Assembly (NCBI RefSeq): GCF_022539665.2
Contig: NC_081334.1
Span: forward strand, 6,356,424-6,420,423
Direction of reading: 5' to 3'
DNA: 64,000 nucleotides
Origin: Daphnia carinata
Taxonomy: Eukaryota; Arthropoda; Branchiopoda; Diplostraca; Daphniidae
Below, in pieces: positions 1-12,413 of the stretch. The position numbers and the translations under genes were made by a program. Numbering within the stretch: position 1 is the stretch's first letter; the number at the start of each line of letters is the position of its first letter. The notes below the pieces were generated by a model. That model did no database searches. It saw only the letters and a program-made list of their open reading frames with translations, and was not told where the DNA came from.

Positions 1-1637
1 GATCATTAAATGTTGATGCTTTGCTCTGGTGTATTGTGCCAAACAAGACAACAACACGGGCCTGGCCTTTCCGTCTACTAAAAGAAAGTTGTTTCTTTCC
101 CCCTTCTTGTCGAATGAAAGAAACTGATCAAAAAAAAGAAAAAGAGAGAGAAAAGGTTAGAGAAAATAAAAGTTTTGGGGATATGTTGTGTACCGCTTGC
201 TCCCATTAGTCGGCGTGGAATGAGACATTTATACTCGACCTGTACTGCTACCAGTCTATATAACTGCGATATATTTGTCCGGGGAGGATGGCCGTGTCAG
301 ATTGTTGTTCTTATTACCCTGATGAATGTTCGATAGCGACGAACGATCATTTTCAAAGAATTAAAGGTCGTAAAGGGTAAAACAATTGGGTGTGATCTTG
401 ATGTCGGGAACGATTCATTTTTTTTTTTTTTTGTCCTTTTTGATGGGCGCCCTAATTGCGTCTTTGATAGCACTTGTCTCATTTGAAACACTTTTTTTTT
501 AAGGGAACGTTAAGCCCTCGACTTCTAGTCGGGTATAATGAGGCCTCATTTTTTTCTTTTTCATCCAGTTGCTGGAACTGGCTTTGACTTGTCTTGATGA
601 AATTTAAAATCTTTCGTTATGCTGATGTGTTTGTACGAGTCAAGTTGTCTTGGAAAGCTGTTGAATTTTCTACTTGGAGACAATCAATGAAGTTCGAGTT
701 TCTTGTATTTTCAACATAAAAGTTCAGTTTTTTTTCCCTCCGCTTTAGCTTGCAACGAAAAAGTTTTATTGCAACTGTTTAAATTCTTTCCGTAATCAAA
801 AGATTCGAAGGGGAAAAAAAAATTGGACAAAAATGACCGAGTGACGTGTGGAACTTATTGCTCGGTCCAAAACTTTTAATTTCTTAACTTTGAAAAGCTT
901 TTTTTTTTTTTTTTTTTCTTGTTATAAAGAGGAAACGACACACTAACGTACATGCAATTTAATCTTGATGAAAACAATCTTCTTTTGTTATTTGAATCAC
1001 GGCTAGGTCAATTGATTATACCTTTCAAAGAAGTTTGCCACTAGATGGTGTTGTAGTTCTAAATTCCCCAGAGGTCTTCTTATCGAAGCGGTAATTTCGA
1101 ATGTCCATTTCGTCTGCAAAAAAAATTATTGACGATTCTTGCGCCATTCGCCTCTCTCTATCCGGAAATGTAAAAAGAAGTTGCATGCGTGACGTCAAAA
1201 TTGCGGAAGCGAAACGATCAATGTCGCTCATTATAAACGAAGCTAAAAAGAAATGCCTCCTACCATGTTCCATTTCTCCCCTCTTGCATCTCGATGGCGC
1301 AGTTCGTTTCTCATTTGAATATTATATAGAATATACGACTGTTCCGCTCGCTCGGTTGAGCGGTTAATGAGCTCGGATGAATTGGCTGAGCTGCTCATTT
1401 CTTTTTTTCTTTTTTTTTTTTTTCGTTAAAGCTTCCTGTGTCTATCTCGAAGCTAATATTATTCCCATTCTTCCTCTCTTATCATTTATTATTATTATTT
1501 TTTTTTATATCGCGCTCGTTTTCTCTGTTGCTCTACCCAATTTTCTCGCTCGCTATTTTTCAATCACCAGCAATTGATCTGACGCTCTTCTGCGTTTGAG
1601 TAGGCTGTCGGATGTTATTTTTTTTTTTCAACGTCTC

Positions 1638-1657
1638 ATCTATACGCGCGTATAGAT
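1638..1657. repeat. Perfect 20-bp palindrome
   Basis: The two 10-base halves ATCTATACGC and GCGTATAGAT are exact reverse complements with no spacer. The flanking bases (C at 1637, A at 1658) do not extend the symmetry. Such a site could bind a symmetric protein dimer or be a chance event. Random DNA of this length would give roughly 0.06 perfect 20-bp palindromes, so it stands out modestly. Confidence 0.85.
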
Positions 1658-1782
1658 AAATCGCTTTCTTTATCTTTTCTTCCTCTGTCCTAATTGGTCG
1701 GGTTGAAATGCCGCCGGAGGAGCACAATGCTGATCGATCTCGACTTGCTAGTCTCGGATATTGTTGAATGTAAATGAGGCCG

Positions 1783-1788
<6 letters not shown>

Positions 1789-1823
<35 letters not shown>
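1789..1823. repeat. (TA)n microsatellite
   Basis: About 17 uninterrupted TA units follow a T-run. It is a simple sequence repeat with no evident gene association. Confidence 0.95.
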
Positions 1824-1825
<2 letters not shown>

Positions 1826-4800
1826 TTCATCATCTGGTGTGTTATCATTATTTTTCGTCTTTTCTTTTGCCAAAGTTATTTGATGAAATTCCGCCTTTGG
1901 CTAAATGTGATGAAATGCTGTAGTCCGAAGAAAAGCCTTAAGCATTTCCTTTTCATCATCTTTTTTATTTATTTGTTTATTTATCTCTCCCCCCTTTTTT
2001 ATTTTGAATTAACGGAAAGTAGTGCTGCTTCTACTGATGAATCAATAACAAACTCCTTCAGTAGATTGGGCCGGCATTTTTCACATCAACGTTCAATTAA
2101 AAATCGTTTGATTCGTTTTTTTTTATGGCGCCAGTTATGTTCTCGTTTGCATCGACTGGTAATTGGAATCGGAATTAAAGAGGACGTTTGGTTGGATGTT
2201 AAAAAACGGTGGGCGCACAAAAACTCATCATATTGACTTGGATAGATTCTTAACGATGATTGGCAATCAGCGGGGTGATTGCGATTCAATCAAGCATCGG
2301 GGCGAAGGCGGAGTCGTTATTATTCATTAAAAGCGATAGAATCCGTTTAAAAACTTAAACGTTGAAAGTCATTTTGAGTACGTAAAAGAGGCGTAGAAAA
2401 TTATGAACGAAATAATGAAAAAAATTCGCTAGATGTGGAACGCTAAGGCTCACTAATTGGCGGAACGGATGACGTTGAAAATGGAATTTGGCGTTCGTTC
2501 GCTGGAGACTAACTATGATAGACCATCCCCGTCTCTCGTTTGTTAATTGCCATTTTTCATCCAAGGGATTTTTTTTTTCCTTTAAACGGCTCGAAGCATC
2601 GCCGTGGGGAAGAGAGAAATTTGAATATCTTTTTTTGTCGATAGAGTATTTAACGTTTTAACTGCAAACAGTGAAAATGGTGGAGGATAAAAAATGACCG
2701 CTGAGTGGCGCTGCCTGATGACGTCGTCACAGGATGTGAAATTCTTTTTCGCTTCTGATTCCGTCCCTCGTGTTCTCCCCATTCCACCTCCTACGCCTTA
2801 CTGAAATGGGAGTGGGGGGGGGGAGGATGGCGTTATTGCTGCTGCTGTTTTCGATTGATATCGAACGAGAGGAGGTGAATTGAAGGAGATGGGGTGGGTG
2901 GACGAAGTTGTGCCGGCCAGCACAAAAGAAAATGGCGAGTCTAAAAAGAGAGCCGATGGCAGGGGTAGGAGGAGAATAATCGCTTCATTTTGAATGTGAC
3001 AAGAGCAGAGGGCGCCCGCGCCGCAAAATCGCTGACCCCTGGCTTCTCTCTCTCTCTTTTTATTCCTCCCGTTCTCTTCTTGTATGTGTGTGCAAGTCCC
3101 AAGCCGATGATTTCATACAAATACTGATGACCGCTGCAGTTGGACGACTTCTCTCCCTTCTATTCGCTCATGACGATGATGATGATGATGGCCGAAACCC
3201 CTTGAATGCCCTTCTTTCTTATTTTTTTTTTCTTCTTCTTCTTCTTCTTCACTGCGTTATTATTATTAAATGTACACATTCAATCTACGGGCTGTGCAGC
3301 ACAGTTCGGACAACAAAGATGCAAGATGGATGGACTGACAATGGCAGTATTGAGATTTTATATGTAGACTTTTAGCCCCTCGTCTTTCTCTTTTTGGGGG
3401 ATTTATGCATTAGATTGACGATCAAAAAGGATGTTTGAAAAAAAAAAAAAAAAAGGAGTGTGGGGAATGGTCTTTACGGACATTGTCAAGGACCTGATGG
3501 TTAAAATGGCGACTCATTTTCTTCCTTGGCGTTTCCTAGTTTGACATTTGACTCACTTGTATCCAACAATCTTTTGTTTGGCTTTTTCGCACATTTTTTT
3601 AATTTCAAAAACGAATTTTCATTTGACATTTTCTGTGACAACTTCGTTAGCCATGCTGTTGTTCACCGGTAGGAATTAGTGATACCGTTAGGTAGCGGTC
3701 GCCTGAAAAACAAAAATTAGTGGGCTTCGTGAACGCAGTGCTGGAAAGAGATCCTGGTGTTACTAATATAATAATAAAAACTTGCTACTACTTCACGCGA
3801 TAGCCAGGGCTGGACTTAACAGCATAACCGATCAATAATGATTATCACGCTGAGAAATAACTATAGCAGGGCGACGATCCGCAAGGGTCACTCCCCTTTT
3901 TCGCTTTTGATGTAAATGTGCGCTCATCCTTTTTGCTTTTTTAATGCCTAATTGTTAGTTATGCAAGAGAAAAGCCAATCAGTTCGTAAATAGTAGGTGA
4001 TGCGGTGTGTACGCAGGCATCATAGGGTTTGCGTATTTTGCCTCTCACCTGCTTTACGTACATCCAATTAAGAGGTGTGTAATTCATATTGCAAAGGCTG
4101 TCTACCATTAAATACGCAGCTCTTCTGTGTTGCTTATTACGCTTTCAATTTTTTGTTTTTACGTGGCGGATATTGACTGTAAAAAAAAAAAAAAAAAAGC
4201 TTTGGAAGAGTTGGTCTATCATTTCCAAGCGAGGTCTTTTAGGTTTGTGGGATGGAAAGAGAGAGGGTGGGCGATGACGATCTATAAATTTTTGCCACTG
4301 CGATCAAGGAAAAAAAAAAAAAATCTGTGAAAATAAAAGAGAAACGCGTGTCACTAGCAGCTTAGAAGCCGAGCCAGTGTTGCCGGTGTGCGCTTTTCTA
4401 ACTCTCTTTTATAATACACTTCATTTGCATTTATATTATATAGGCTGGGGTTTCTTTTTATTTGCTCCCCTCCCCGTCACTGTATCGAAAGTCAACTGGA
4501 TCCACAGTCTTATGGTTCTTATGAAAAGAGGAGGTTGCTATCTTAGTTTTATATAGAATGGTATAAAACGTCGACGTTCTGATGCAACATTCGGCCGTGT
4601 GTGTGCCTTGTCCCTCGTCGAAAACTTGGCCCGACCATTGTACGATGTCATTTTTCTTTTTGTTTAATATTATATACTACTGAACTTGGACTAATACTAG
4701 TAGGATGATTATATGGCTTGATATGAACCCTACAACTTGGACACGATTTCCTCGACGTATCCAACCGATTGGGAAAGAGGTTTTGCGTGACTTGTGGGAC

Positions 4801-6186
4801 TTTTGCTCTTTTTGCTTCTTGATTCTTTTTTGATTTCTACACGATTGTAAATAACGTTCACCTTTTCGACGGCGACAGCCGAGACACGTGTGTGTTGCTT
4901 ATGATGGTGATTAGGCAAGGACGGGAACGCTATACTATCTGAATGAGACTTGACGATCTGGAACATTACTAGTCCCCCCCCCCCCCCTCCCTTTTTTTTA
5001 TTATTATTATTTTTTTTTAAAGTCAGATGCAATGACAAGAAGGATAGTGCTTCCAATAAGCCTCGAGAGAGACGGCACGGGTGGGGAGAGTTTGATATTA
5101 GACGAGATGGTACTCGGTAACCCTTTCACGGTGGACGATAGACACTAGGAGACGCACCGGGTCATCCATCACAGGCAAGGCCAAAGGTTCTCTTTCCTGG
5201 ACTACATGCAAAGGGTTCTTTTTTTTTTTTTTTCCCCAGTCCGAAGTATAGCAAAGTCGTGTATAGTGGTAGGTTGACATCTTGGTCGACTGGCTGACCA
5301 CCCCTTTCACTCTTCCTTTTTTTTTTCCAAGTCGTCTAAGGCAAAGAAAGAAAAACGGGAAAAGCTTTTAGCTCAACCGACCGAGCTCATCCCCTCGTTG
5401 ATTCTAATAATTATAATGGATCATCGCTACTTTGGGCGTCCCTAGTTGCGATCGAAAGGATTAACGCGTATGTGCATTAAAAGATATTGTAATTTAAAAG
5501 TGCGTTAATTAAAGAAAACGTTTTTATTTGCCATTTTTTTTTTTAAGGGGTGACATTCGATTCGAAGAGTGACGACGCATTTAGTACCTACGTTTTATTT
5601 TTTATGTTTCTGGGTTGGGAACGGTTGTGATCGTGTTCCTTAAAAAAAATGCGCGCGTTTAATTAGAATTTGACACCCATTAAGTAAAGGACGACTCGTT
5701 AAAAAGGGCGTCGTTTGTTTTTGAATATGCGCCAAATTGCCAGGAATGGTTCGTCAACCCACCCCCCACCCCCCTTTGTTTTGTTGTTGAATTATTTTTT
5801 TGTTCTCTTTTGCTTTCGATTTACTGACTGTATGCAGTTGTAAATCGTCTTAATAGCGTGGGTCTTTCGGGTCGTTGGAATCACGACCCAACTATTTGCC
5901 GCGTCCGTGAAAACCGAGATCCTATTTTGCTTTTCTTCTTCCCTTTTAATTTCATTCCATTTTTTAAAATTTCATATATTTTTCGAGTGCAGGAGGGGGA
6001 TTTAATAGGCTGCGTGCAATAAAGATCTCCAAAATATTTGAATTCGATATTCGCGTCCCTCCTCCTTGTTGGGTTATGCGTGAGTGGCGTGTTCCATCCC
6101 ATTTTTCGTATAAATGTTATTTCTTTCTTTCTTTCGTTTACAACTATTTCCAATATCTGACGCTCTATCAAGCCGTACCTGTAGTC

Positions 6187-6239
6187 TTTACATGTAATAC
6201 GTGGCGGAATGTAACATTTCACTATGTATTACATGTAAA
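6187..6239. repeat. Inverted repeat, 14-bp perfect arms
   Basis: The arm TTTACATGTAATAC at 6187-6200 is the exact reverse complement of GTATTACATGTAAA at 6226-6239. Four further inner positions pair if G-U wobbles are allowed (6201-6204 with 6222-6225), leaving a loop of about 17 nt. As RNA this would be an 18-bp hairpin. The arms are shorter than a typical miRNA precursor, and the flanks (before 6187, after 6239) do not continue the pairing, so a miRNA call is not supported. Confidence 0.8.
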
Positions 6240-8216
6240 AGTTTGATTGATCTTGTTTTTTTTTTTTTGTTTTTTTCCTCTTGAATTTCTAGTTTTTTTC
6301 TTTTTTTGTTTTTTTATTGTATTCCTGATGTTTGGTTGACTCCCTGGGAAATTGATAAAAACGCGTGCAATATAGAAAACTTGTCAGGCTTTCTCTTTTT
6401 CCCAACAGCGTCAAAGGCATTTTATTTTGCAAGTGGCCACATTATTCAGATATTTTTCTAAGTTTTATGCAAACGTACCTAATCTTGACAACAACAAACA
6501 GAAAACAAAAAAACGAGATACATGTACATGATGAAAAGACATTTCTCTTTCATTCCAAAGATCAGCTTTTTTTTTATATTTCTGTTTGCTTTCGGAATGC
6601 CCGAACAGTTTTTTCGTTCGTTTTGCACCACTTTCAGACGACGATTTGGATGGTTGACGCTATTCTGATAGCGAATCAAACGCACAGATTACAAACACCG
6701 GATGTTGTTAGTCTTTGTACAACTATCTTGCGGATTTCGCGTAGCTAACGCTGACATTTCGGTACCTTGGAAAACAATTGCAGCAGCTTTTCCTGTCCCC
6801 AACATTTCGAAATGACCCCCGATCTTTATTAGTTTATAGCCTGCCCGTGTTGGATGGTGTAGGTGAAGACTCGACCCACCGAAAGACGCACGAAGAAGAG
6901 TTTGAAATCTGTTTCCCCTCCTCATTTGTGAAACAAGGCGAAGGAATAGGAGGAGAAAGGGGGAGGCAGTCGATGGTAGTTTGGGGCTGGACTTGGAAAG
7001 GGAAAAAGAAACGACGTGAACGAGACAGGCCAGGCCGACGACGACGACGTCGTCTCGGTGATCGATACCTAACATGTAAGTTTATTCCGTGAGCGGCGCG
7101 AGCTGCTGCTCACAGGACTAGCCTACCGTGCATATATGAGACGGGGATCGGCCAAAGTCGGGAGCCAGTATATATGTATAACGAGCATAAGACGCTCCAC
7201 CCCGCGTAACATAGACACTACCATAATACCCGCAAGCCTTTGCGTCCATGTTTTTGTTTATTTTTCTTTTTTTTTTTTCTTCTTTTCTTTTTTTCCTTTT
7301 TCTGGGTTTTGACGGTGCAAAGTGGTTGACATCTTTCATTTTGACCTTTGCTTCTTCTATTTCGCTCGTGTGTTGGCGCAAATTGGTGTTTGTTATTTGT
7401 GAGGTTGTGAATGGTTTTCCCTGTTGTGCGTGTGTGCCTCACGTGCTTTTCTCTCACTGAAAAAACCCAGTCTTCGAATCAGACGAATCACAACAATTTG
7501 AAAGGTGGAATTTTTCTCGATTTGGGACGACTGCGAGTAGTGTCAAGTTTTTTTTTTTTTATGACGGTGATCTTTCTATCGAATTCAAGTTTTATCTTTA
7601 TTATCGTCGATTAGTGTGGAACAGAATTCACCTTCAACGTGGAGGGATACAGTTGCATTTCACTTGGCGCTTCGGTAATAAAGCAACAGTACGGATGAAG
7701 AAAGGGGAAAGAAAGGGGAAAGAAACAAAAGACGGACGTTAAGGCGATCCAATTAAGACTAGAGAGAAAAAGAACGTGTATTTTTTTGTTTTGTTTATAA
7801 TAGGCTACTCTCACTTTGAATGTTGGATGATAGTAAGAGACCCTAATGAGGTTATTAGCTCTGTAGTTTCACTTGTCTATTTATATGTGTTCTTTATGCG
7901 CGCGTGTGTGTGTCATCCCATTAGCTAAAAAAAAAAAAAAAAAAAAAAAAAAGAACATGAAGAAGCGGACACACACACACGCTGGTCACTTGTCACGAAG
8001 CTTTGGCGATATCCGTTTGTTTTTCTAGTTTTCTTTTTTACCCCGTTGAAACCCCTCCCGAACCAATTTTTCCGTCTTCTTTTGCGTAGGAGATAATCTT
8101 TCGATTACGTAACGCGCCCCCTGTTAAGTAAGCTCTTCTAACGTATTTTTTCGTCTAGGGGATGTAGTTTAGTTAAATGTGTGTAATTAAATGAATGCGA
8201 CTATTGTTATTCACTA

Positions 8217-8339
8217 TACTAACCAATTCTTTTGTTATTCATTTTTCAGGTGTGGTTTGTCAGCGAGAGAAGTTGGAGAGCAACTCTGCGCTGGAACAGC
8301 TGATATCCGCTGGAATACTCGTCCTATTCGCTGCAACAG
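8217..8339 (+). other. Candidate small exon (8250-8339) with branch point
   Basis: A textbook 3' splice region is visible: branch-point consensus TACTAAC at 8217-8223, a T-rich tract, then TTTTTCAG ending at 8249. Ninety bases later CAACAG is followed by GTAAGA, a strong donor, at 8340. The 90-nt interval is open in two of three frames, including one encoding VVCQREKLESNSALEQLISA and onward, but I recognise no family in either frame. It may be a coding exon of an unseen gene or a distal 5' untranslated exon of the zfh2 gene, which lies about 46 kb downstream on the same strand. Both the exon call and its assignment are inference from splice signals. Confidence 0.45.
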
Positions 8340-10643
8340 GTAAGAATCGCCATCAAATTCTTGTTATCGATAAATCTTTTTTTGGTGGCGTAGGGAACTA
8401 GGGGGGAGGGGGAGAGCGTTTGTTTTGTGTTGTTCACATTGAGTATTGGCTGTGACGGGAAGTCTTACCTTTTGTGCAAGGAGTTTCTTCTATGACCGGC
8501 GCTTTAAACGTTTAAAAACGCGGTGAACAGAAATGCAACTGTGTGCTGGGGAAGGTTGGACAAGAGATTTGCTACGCGGATATTTACGTTTTGTTTTTGT
8601 CTCTCGTTTCCGAAGAATCGTAACGGCGAATCAGTCTCTCACGGAAGAAGAAGCGATTGAAAAGAAATCTTGCGCTCTCTTGCCCTCCAAACAAATATTT
8701 CGAGTTGAATGGAAAGATGAAAAAAAAGAGCGTTCTGGGACAGGATGTAGGTGCAGACGATGTTGATGATGATGATGAGCCAGGGGCGTACAGTAGAACG
8801 GATGCGGATCAATCATCATCGGTCCGGATCAAGAATATTGTCCTCCTGTTGCCATCGTGCCGTGTAGTCTTGTATCTATGACGAGGAAGGGGGGGGGGGT
8901 AGGAAGAGGGGGTGCCTCTGCGAGGGGCTCTATTGAGCACACACATAGTTTGATTCGATGACTGAATGGATGGAACAGATGTTTTATAAAGAATTCTGGA
9001 AAACGGTGCAACTGGGATTTGTGTGTGTGTATATGTGCATAGTTTTTCGTTTCCTTTTGTTCCAGCCTTGATACGGCCACGTATTCTGGAACCTATCTTT
9101 CTCTCATCATTGAGTTATGTCGAAACAATCAGTTCCAGATCTCTTTGTTGCGCTGAAATAAATCACGTTTCTTTGGTCCATGGTGGACGTGATCCAACCG
9201 CCAGGTGTCTCTTGCTGACGTTATTTAGGCATTTTTTTTTGTTGTTTTTCTCATTAAATATTGAAAATTTTTTTTGCATCCTTTTGATTATGCACAAGAC
9301 GATCATCGTCTGTCTAAAAATCTGTTGATTTCTTTTTTTGACTATTTTTTTCCCTCTCATTTGATATTTTCACGATTTGAAAAAAAAAAGCATTGCGTTT
9401 TCCTCCTTTTTTTTGCGTTAAATAATAACGACGCACTACCGATCGATCAAAAGAAATGAAATAATGGCGTTATAAAAAAAAAGTGTTACACGCCATCTGC
9501 ATTTTTCCGGATTTATATATATATTTTTTTCCCGTCTTGGCGGTTGACTTTGAATTTTTCTACGAGTTGTTTTGTTTTCTTTTGCTGCGTTATTTTTTTT
9601 TTTTTTTTTTTTTTTTTTCATTTTTAATTTCTTCGTCTTTTCGTATTATAAAGAGCGCATGAATTCGCTGTCGGGGGTCTCGCATCTCCTCAAAACGAAG
9701 AGGGAAGGTCGGCAAGACACGGTGGGGAGATGGGGGTCACGTTCGTTTCATCTCTGCGGAGATGATCGAGAGAAGGAGACGGGGCCCCGCGCCGTTTCCC
9801 GATGGATTGCGCGCGCGCGTGCGTTTCGCTTCGCGTTTGGTAATATATATTGTCCTGTCACAAGGAATATATATCTATCTGTTTTTATTTATACATATAT
9901 ATTTCTTTTTTTTTTTTTCTCTCTCTCTCTCATTTTTGCTCTGTATCTGTTTTGTGTGTGCGAGTTGGAGAAAAAGATGAAACAAACACAACACAAATAA
10001 GATAGTACTAGATGAACGAGATAGCTGAGAAGGTTAGGTTGTGGGAGAGGGACACAACAACATGAAAAGGTGAGAGAGAGGAGATTTTCTCAATGATGAC
10101 TATCAGTGACAGCTTTTTTTTTCTGGGGAGGAGAAGGTTCTCGTCCACGTCGTTTTCATTTACGACTTGGTCTTACCTGATTTTTTTTTTTCTATCTCTG
10201 GGAAATGTGTAAAAAAATTGTTTAAAAAATGTATAAGAAGGAGGAGAGGAAGAAAAAAAAAGTGATAATGACCTGGAAGAATCTGTGATTGGCCATACGA
10301 GGAATTTCTGTTGTAAAGAGCACTCACCAGTGGGGGTCGGGGGTGGAGGGACTCTGGTGAGCTTCGATACATATGGGTTTTCTTATTCCTTCCTTCTATG
10401 CAACGCACATCCACGCAGTTCTTCTCGAGCTTTTCTTATCAGCCGTTTTTGATGGCATATAATGGTGCTGCACGAACTGCCGCATTCCACTGGCTCTCTT
10501 CTTTTTCTTACGTCTCTTTGCCTTTTGCTTCTTACCGTTTGTTTGATAGGAAAATAGAAGAAGTAGAAAAAAAAAAAGGGAACAAGGCAGCTAGAGAAAT
10601 GCCACACAATACCATATTGGGTCTAGTTTCTAGCCTCCATTTT

Positions 10644-10678
<35 letters not shown>

Positions 10679-11423
10679 ACTTTTCGCATTTTTGATTGTA
10701 TCACTCACACGGGGGGCACCGCCTTTTTTACGTCTGTGGGATCGTCCCCTGTGAACGCATAATTGTAATCCGGATTGAAGATGGAGGAAGGTCTTTGACT
10801 AGAGGCTTATGGTCTTGCTACGTCTGCGTGCAGTTGGGTCAGCTTCATTTGAAGAGACAATGTTCTTTCTATCCACCTATCTGTCGTTTAATGGATTGTG
10901 AACCGGAGCTGATCATCTCTCGGTCCGTCGAAAATAAAACCCGACAGATGTTGATGTTTTGCGGCGGCGGCGGAATCTTTGCGGCCTCTACTAGGATGTT
11001 GAGAAAACTGATCGTATCCGTTAGATTAGAAGGAGGACCAATGGGGCGAGACCGACCACTGCTGCGAAAGATGGAAAGGAAGAAAAACCTTGTCACGCCG
11101 CATTTCGTATCCTTAGAAGAAAAAGAAAAAACGGTGACACGCTGTCGATAATCAACGGCGATGCATCGGCCAGATGATGGATCTTTGTCTCGGTTCGTTC
11201 AAACTATTTGAGATCTTCTTGGGAGTTTTTCCCTTTTATTTATTTTTTTTTTGCGTGAAGGTTACGATGCAATCAGTTTGTGTGCCGGGCGTTTTGGCAT
11301 ACGTTTTTTTTTTTTTTTGGCGAATTTTTACGTTTCCCCCACTCTTGTAGATGTTTGACTGATTGTTTCGTTATGTGCGCTCAATTCGATCGGAATGTGA
11401 ATTTTTGAAAATGGCGCTGAAAT

Positions 11424-11447
11424 AGTCGTCTGTTGCAGCAGACGACT
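11424..11447. repeat. Short hairpin, 9-bp stem
   Basis: AGTCGTCTG at 11424-11432 pairs perfectly with CAGACGACT at 11439-11447 across a 6-nt loop (TTGCAG). It resembles a bacterial terminator in shape, but the context is eukaryotic and no T-run follows directly. Probably incidental. Confidence 0.6.
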
Positions 11448-12380
11448 TACACACTCGTCTTGTTTTCTTTTTTTTTTTTGGTTGTTGCTCGCATTATGCG
11501 CAGCGTAAAAACAATGGCCGGGTTAGGTTATGGACGTGGTGTACGAGAGGCTCTAACTGGAAAATGATGCGCTACATTGTACGATTTTATTTCCAACAAC
11601 GGACGTCCCGCGTTCTCTTTTTAAACATTTTTCGAATGCAAAGAAGAAACGTTACAATTCACCAAGCCTCTTTTCTCTCTTGTCTGTTGCACATTTTTTC
11701 TTTTCTTTTCTCTACTCATTTATTTATTATCATGATTATTACTTGAAATTTATTTCCTTTTTTTTTAACTTTGAAATTCATTCGACTTGCAGAGTGGCTC
11801 GATCTTTCCGCCAATAAAATAAAAACAGTTCGTGACCAATTGCCATTCGATTCGAACTCTGCCCTGTGTTGGCTTTGTTCTCTTTTTTTTCCTTTTCGTA
11901 ACGGCGAATAACATGTGTGGATCGTAGGTGATCTGACACTACCGGTTCCAAACTGTTCTTCGTGTAAATTTGATTTTTTTTTTCTTGTTGTGTTTTCATT
12001 TCATCTTTTTTTTATGCATGTGCTGATGCCGTTTGATTCATTTCGTTTCGTTCTTGTTGCTTGAGGAATGCATCCAAGTTCAAATGGATGTCAGGTCTGT
12101 TTGGAGAATCACATCCGGATAGTCAGGCTCTCTCTCTCTCTCTTTTACAGTAATAAGGATTTGACACATTGTCCGAGTGCTTGTCCACTAGCGAAAAGCA
12201 CGAGACACAATCGATATTTTTGATCTCTGGTAAAGATCTTAGTGATCTTTGTAGTCCCTCGTTTGGCCGGTTAAATGTTAAACATTTACATGTCTTGTCG
12301 TTCGAGTTTTGATCCTAACCTTCGATCAGCAATAACAAACAACAGGAAGACGTGACGTGCAAAGAAGAAAAGTAGAAAAA

Positions 12381-12413
<33 letters not shown>

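Larger units (their letters stand above)
1..8249. other. Gene-free upstream flank, segment 1
   Basis: I see no supportable gene here. Open frames are short on both strands and consist largely of homopolymer-derived Phe or Lys runs. The stretch holds a (TA)n tract at 1789-1823, small trinucleotide tracts (GAT at about 3174-3190, CTT at about 3232-3250), and many poly(T) and poly(A) runs of 10-30 bases, for example near 901-917, 3439-3454 and 7927-7952. Two structural items are listed separately: a 20-bp palindrome at 1638-1657 and a 14-bp inverted repeat at 6187-6239. A CRE-like TGACGTCA lies at 1190-1197. No transposon termini or coding remnants were recognised. Confidence 0.7.

Noticed and set aside
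7927-7952. Long A-runs considered as poly(A) tails of retroposons
   Set aside because: No element body, internal promoter boxes or target-site duplications are visible next to the runs; T-runs of equal kind occur everywhere.
10696-11151. 151-codon + strand open frame
   Set aside because: No family resemblance, no splice or promoter support, and it starts in T-rich simple sequence.
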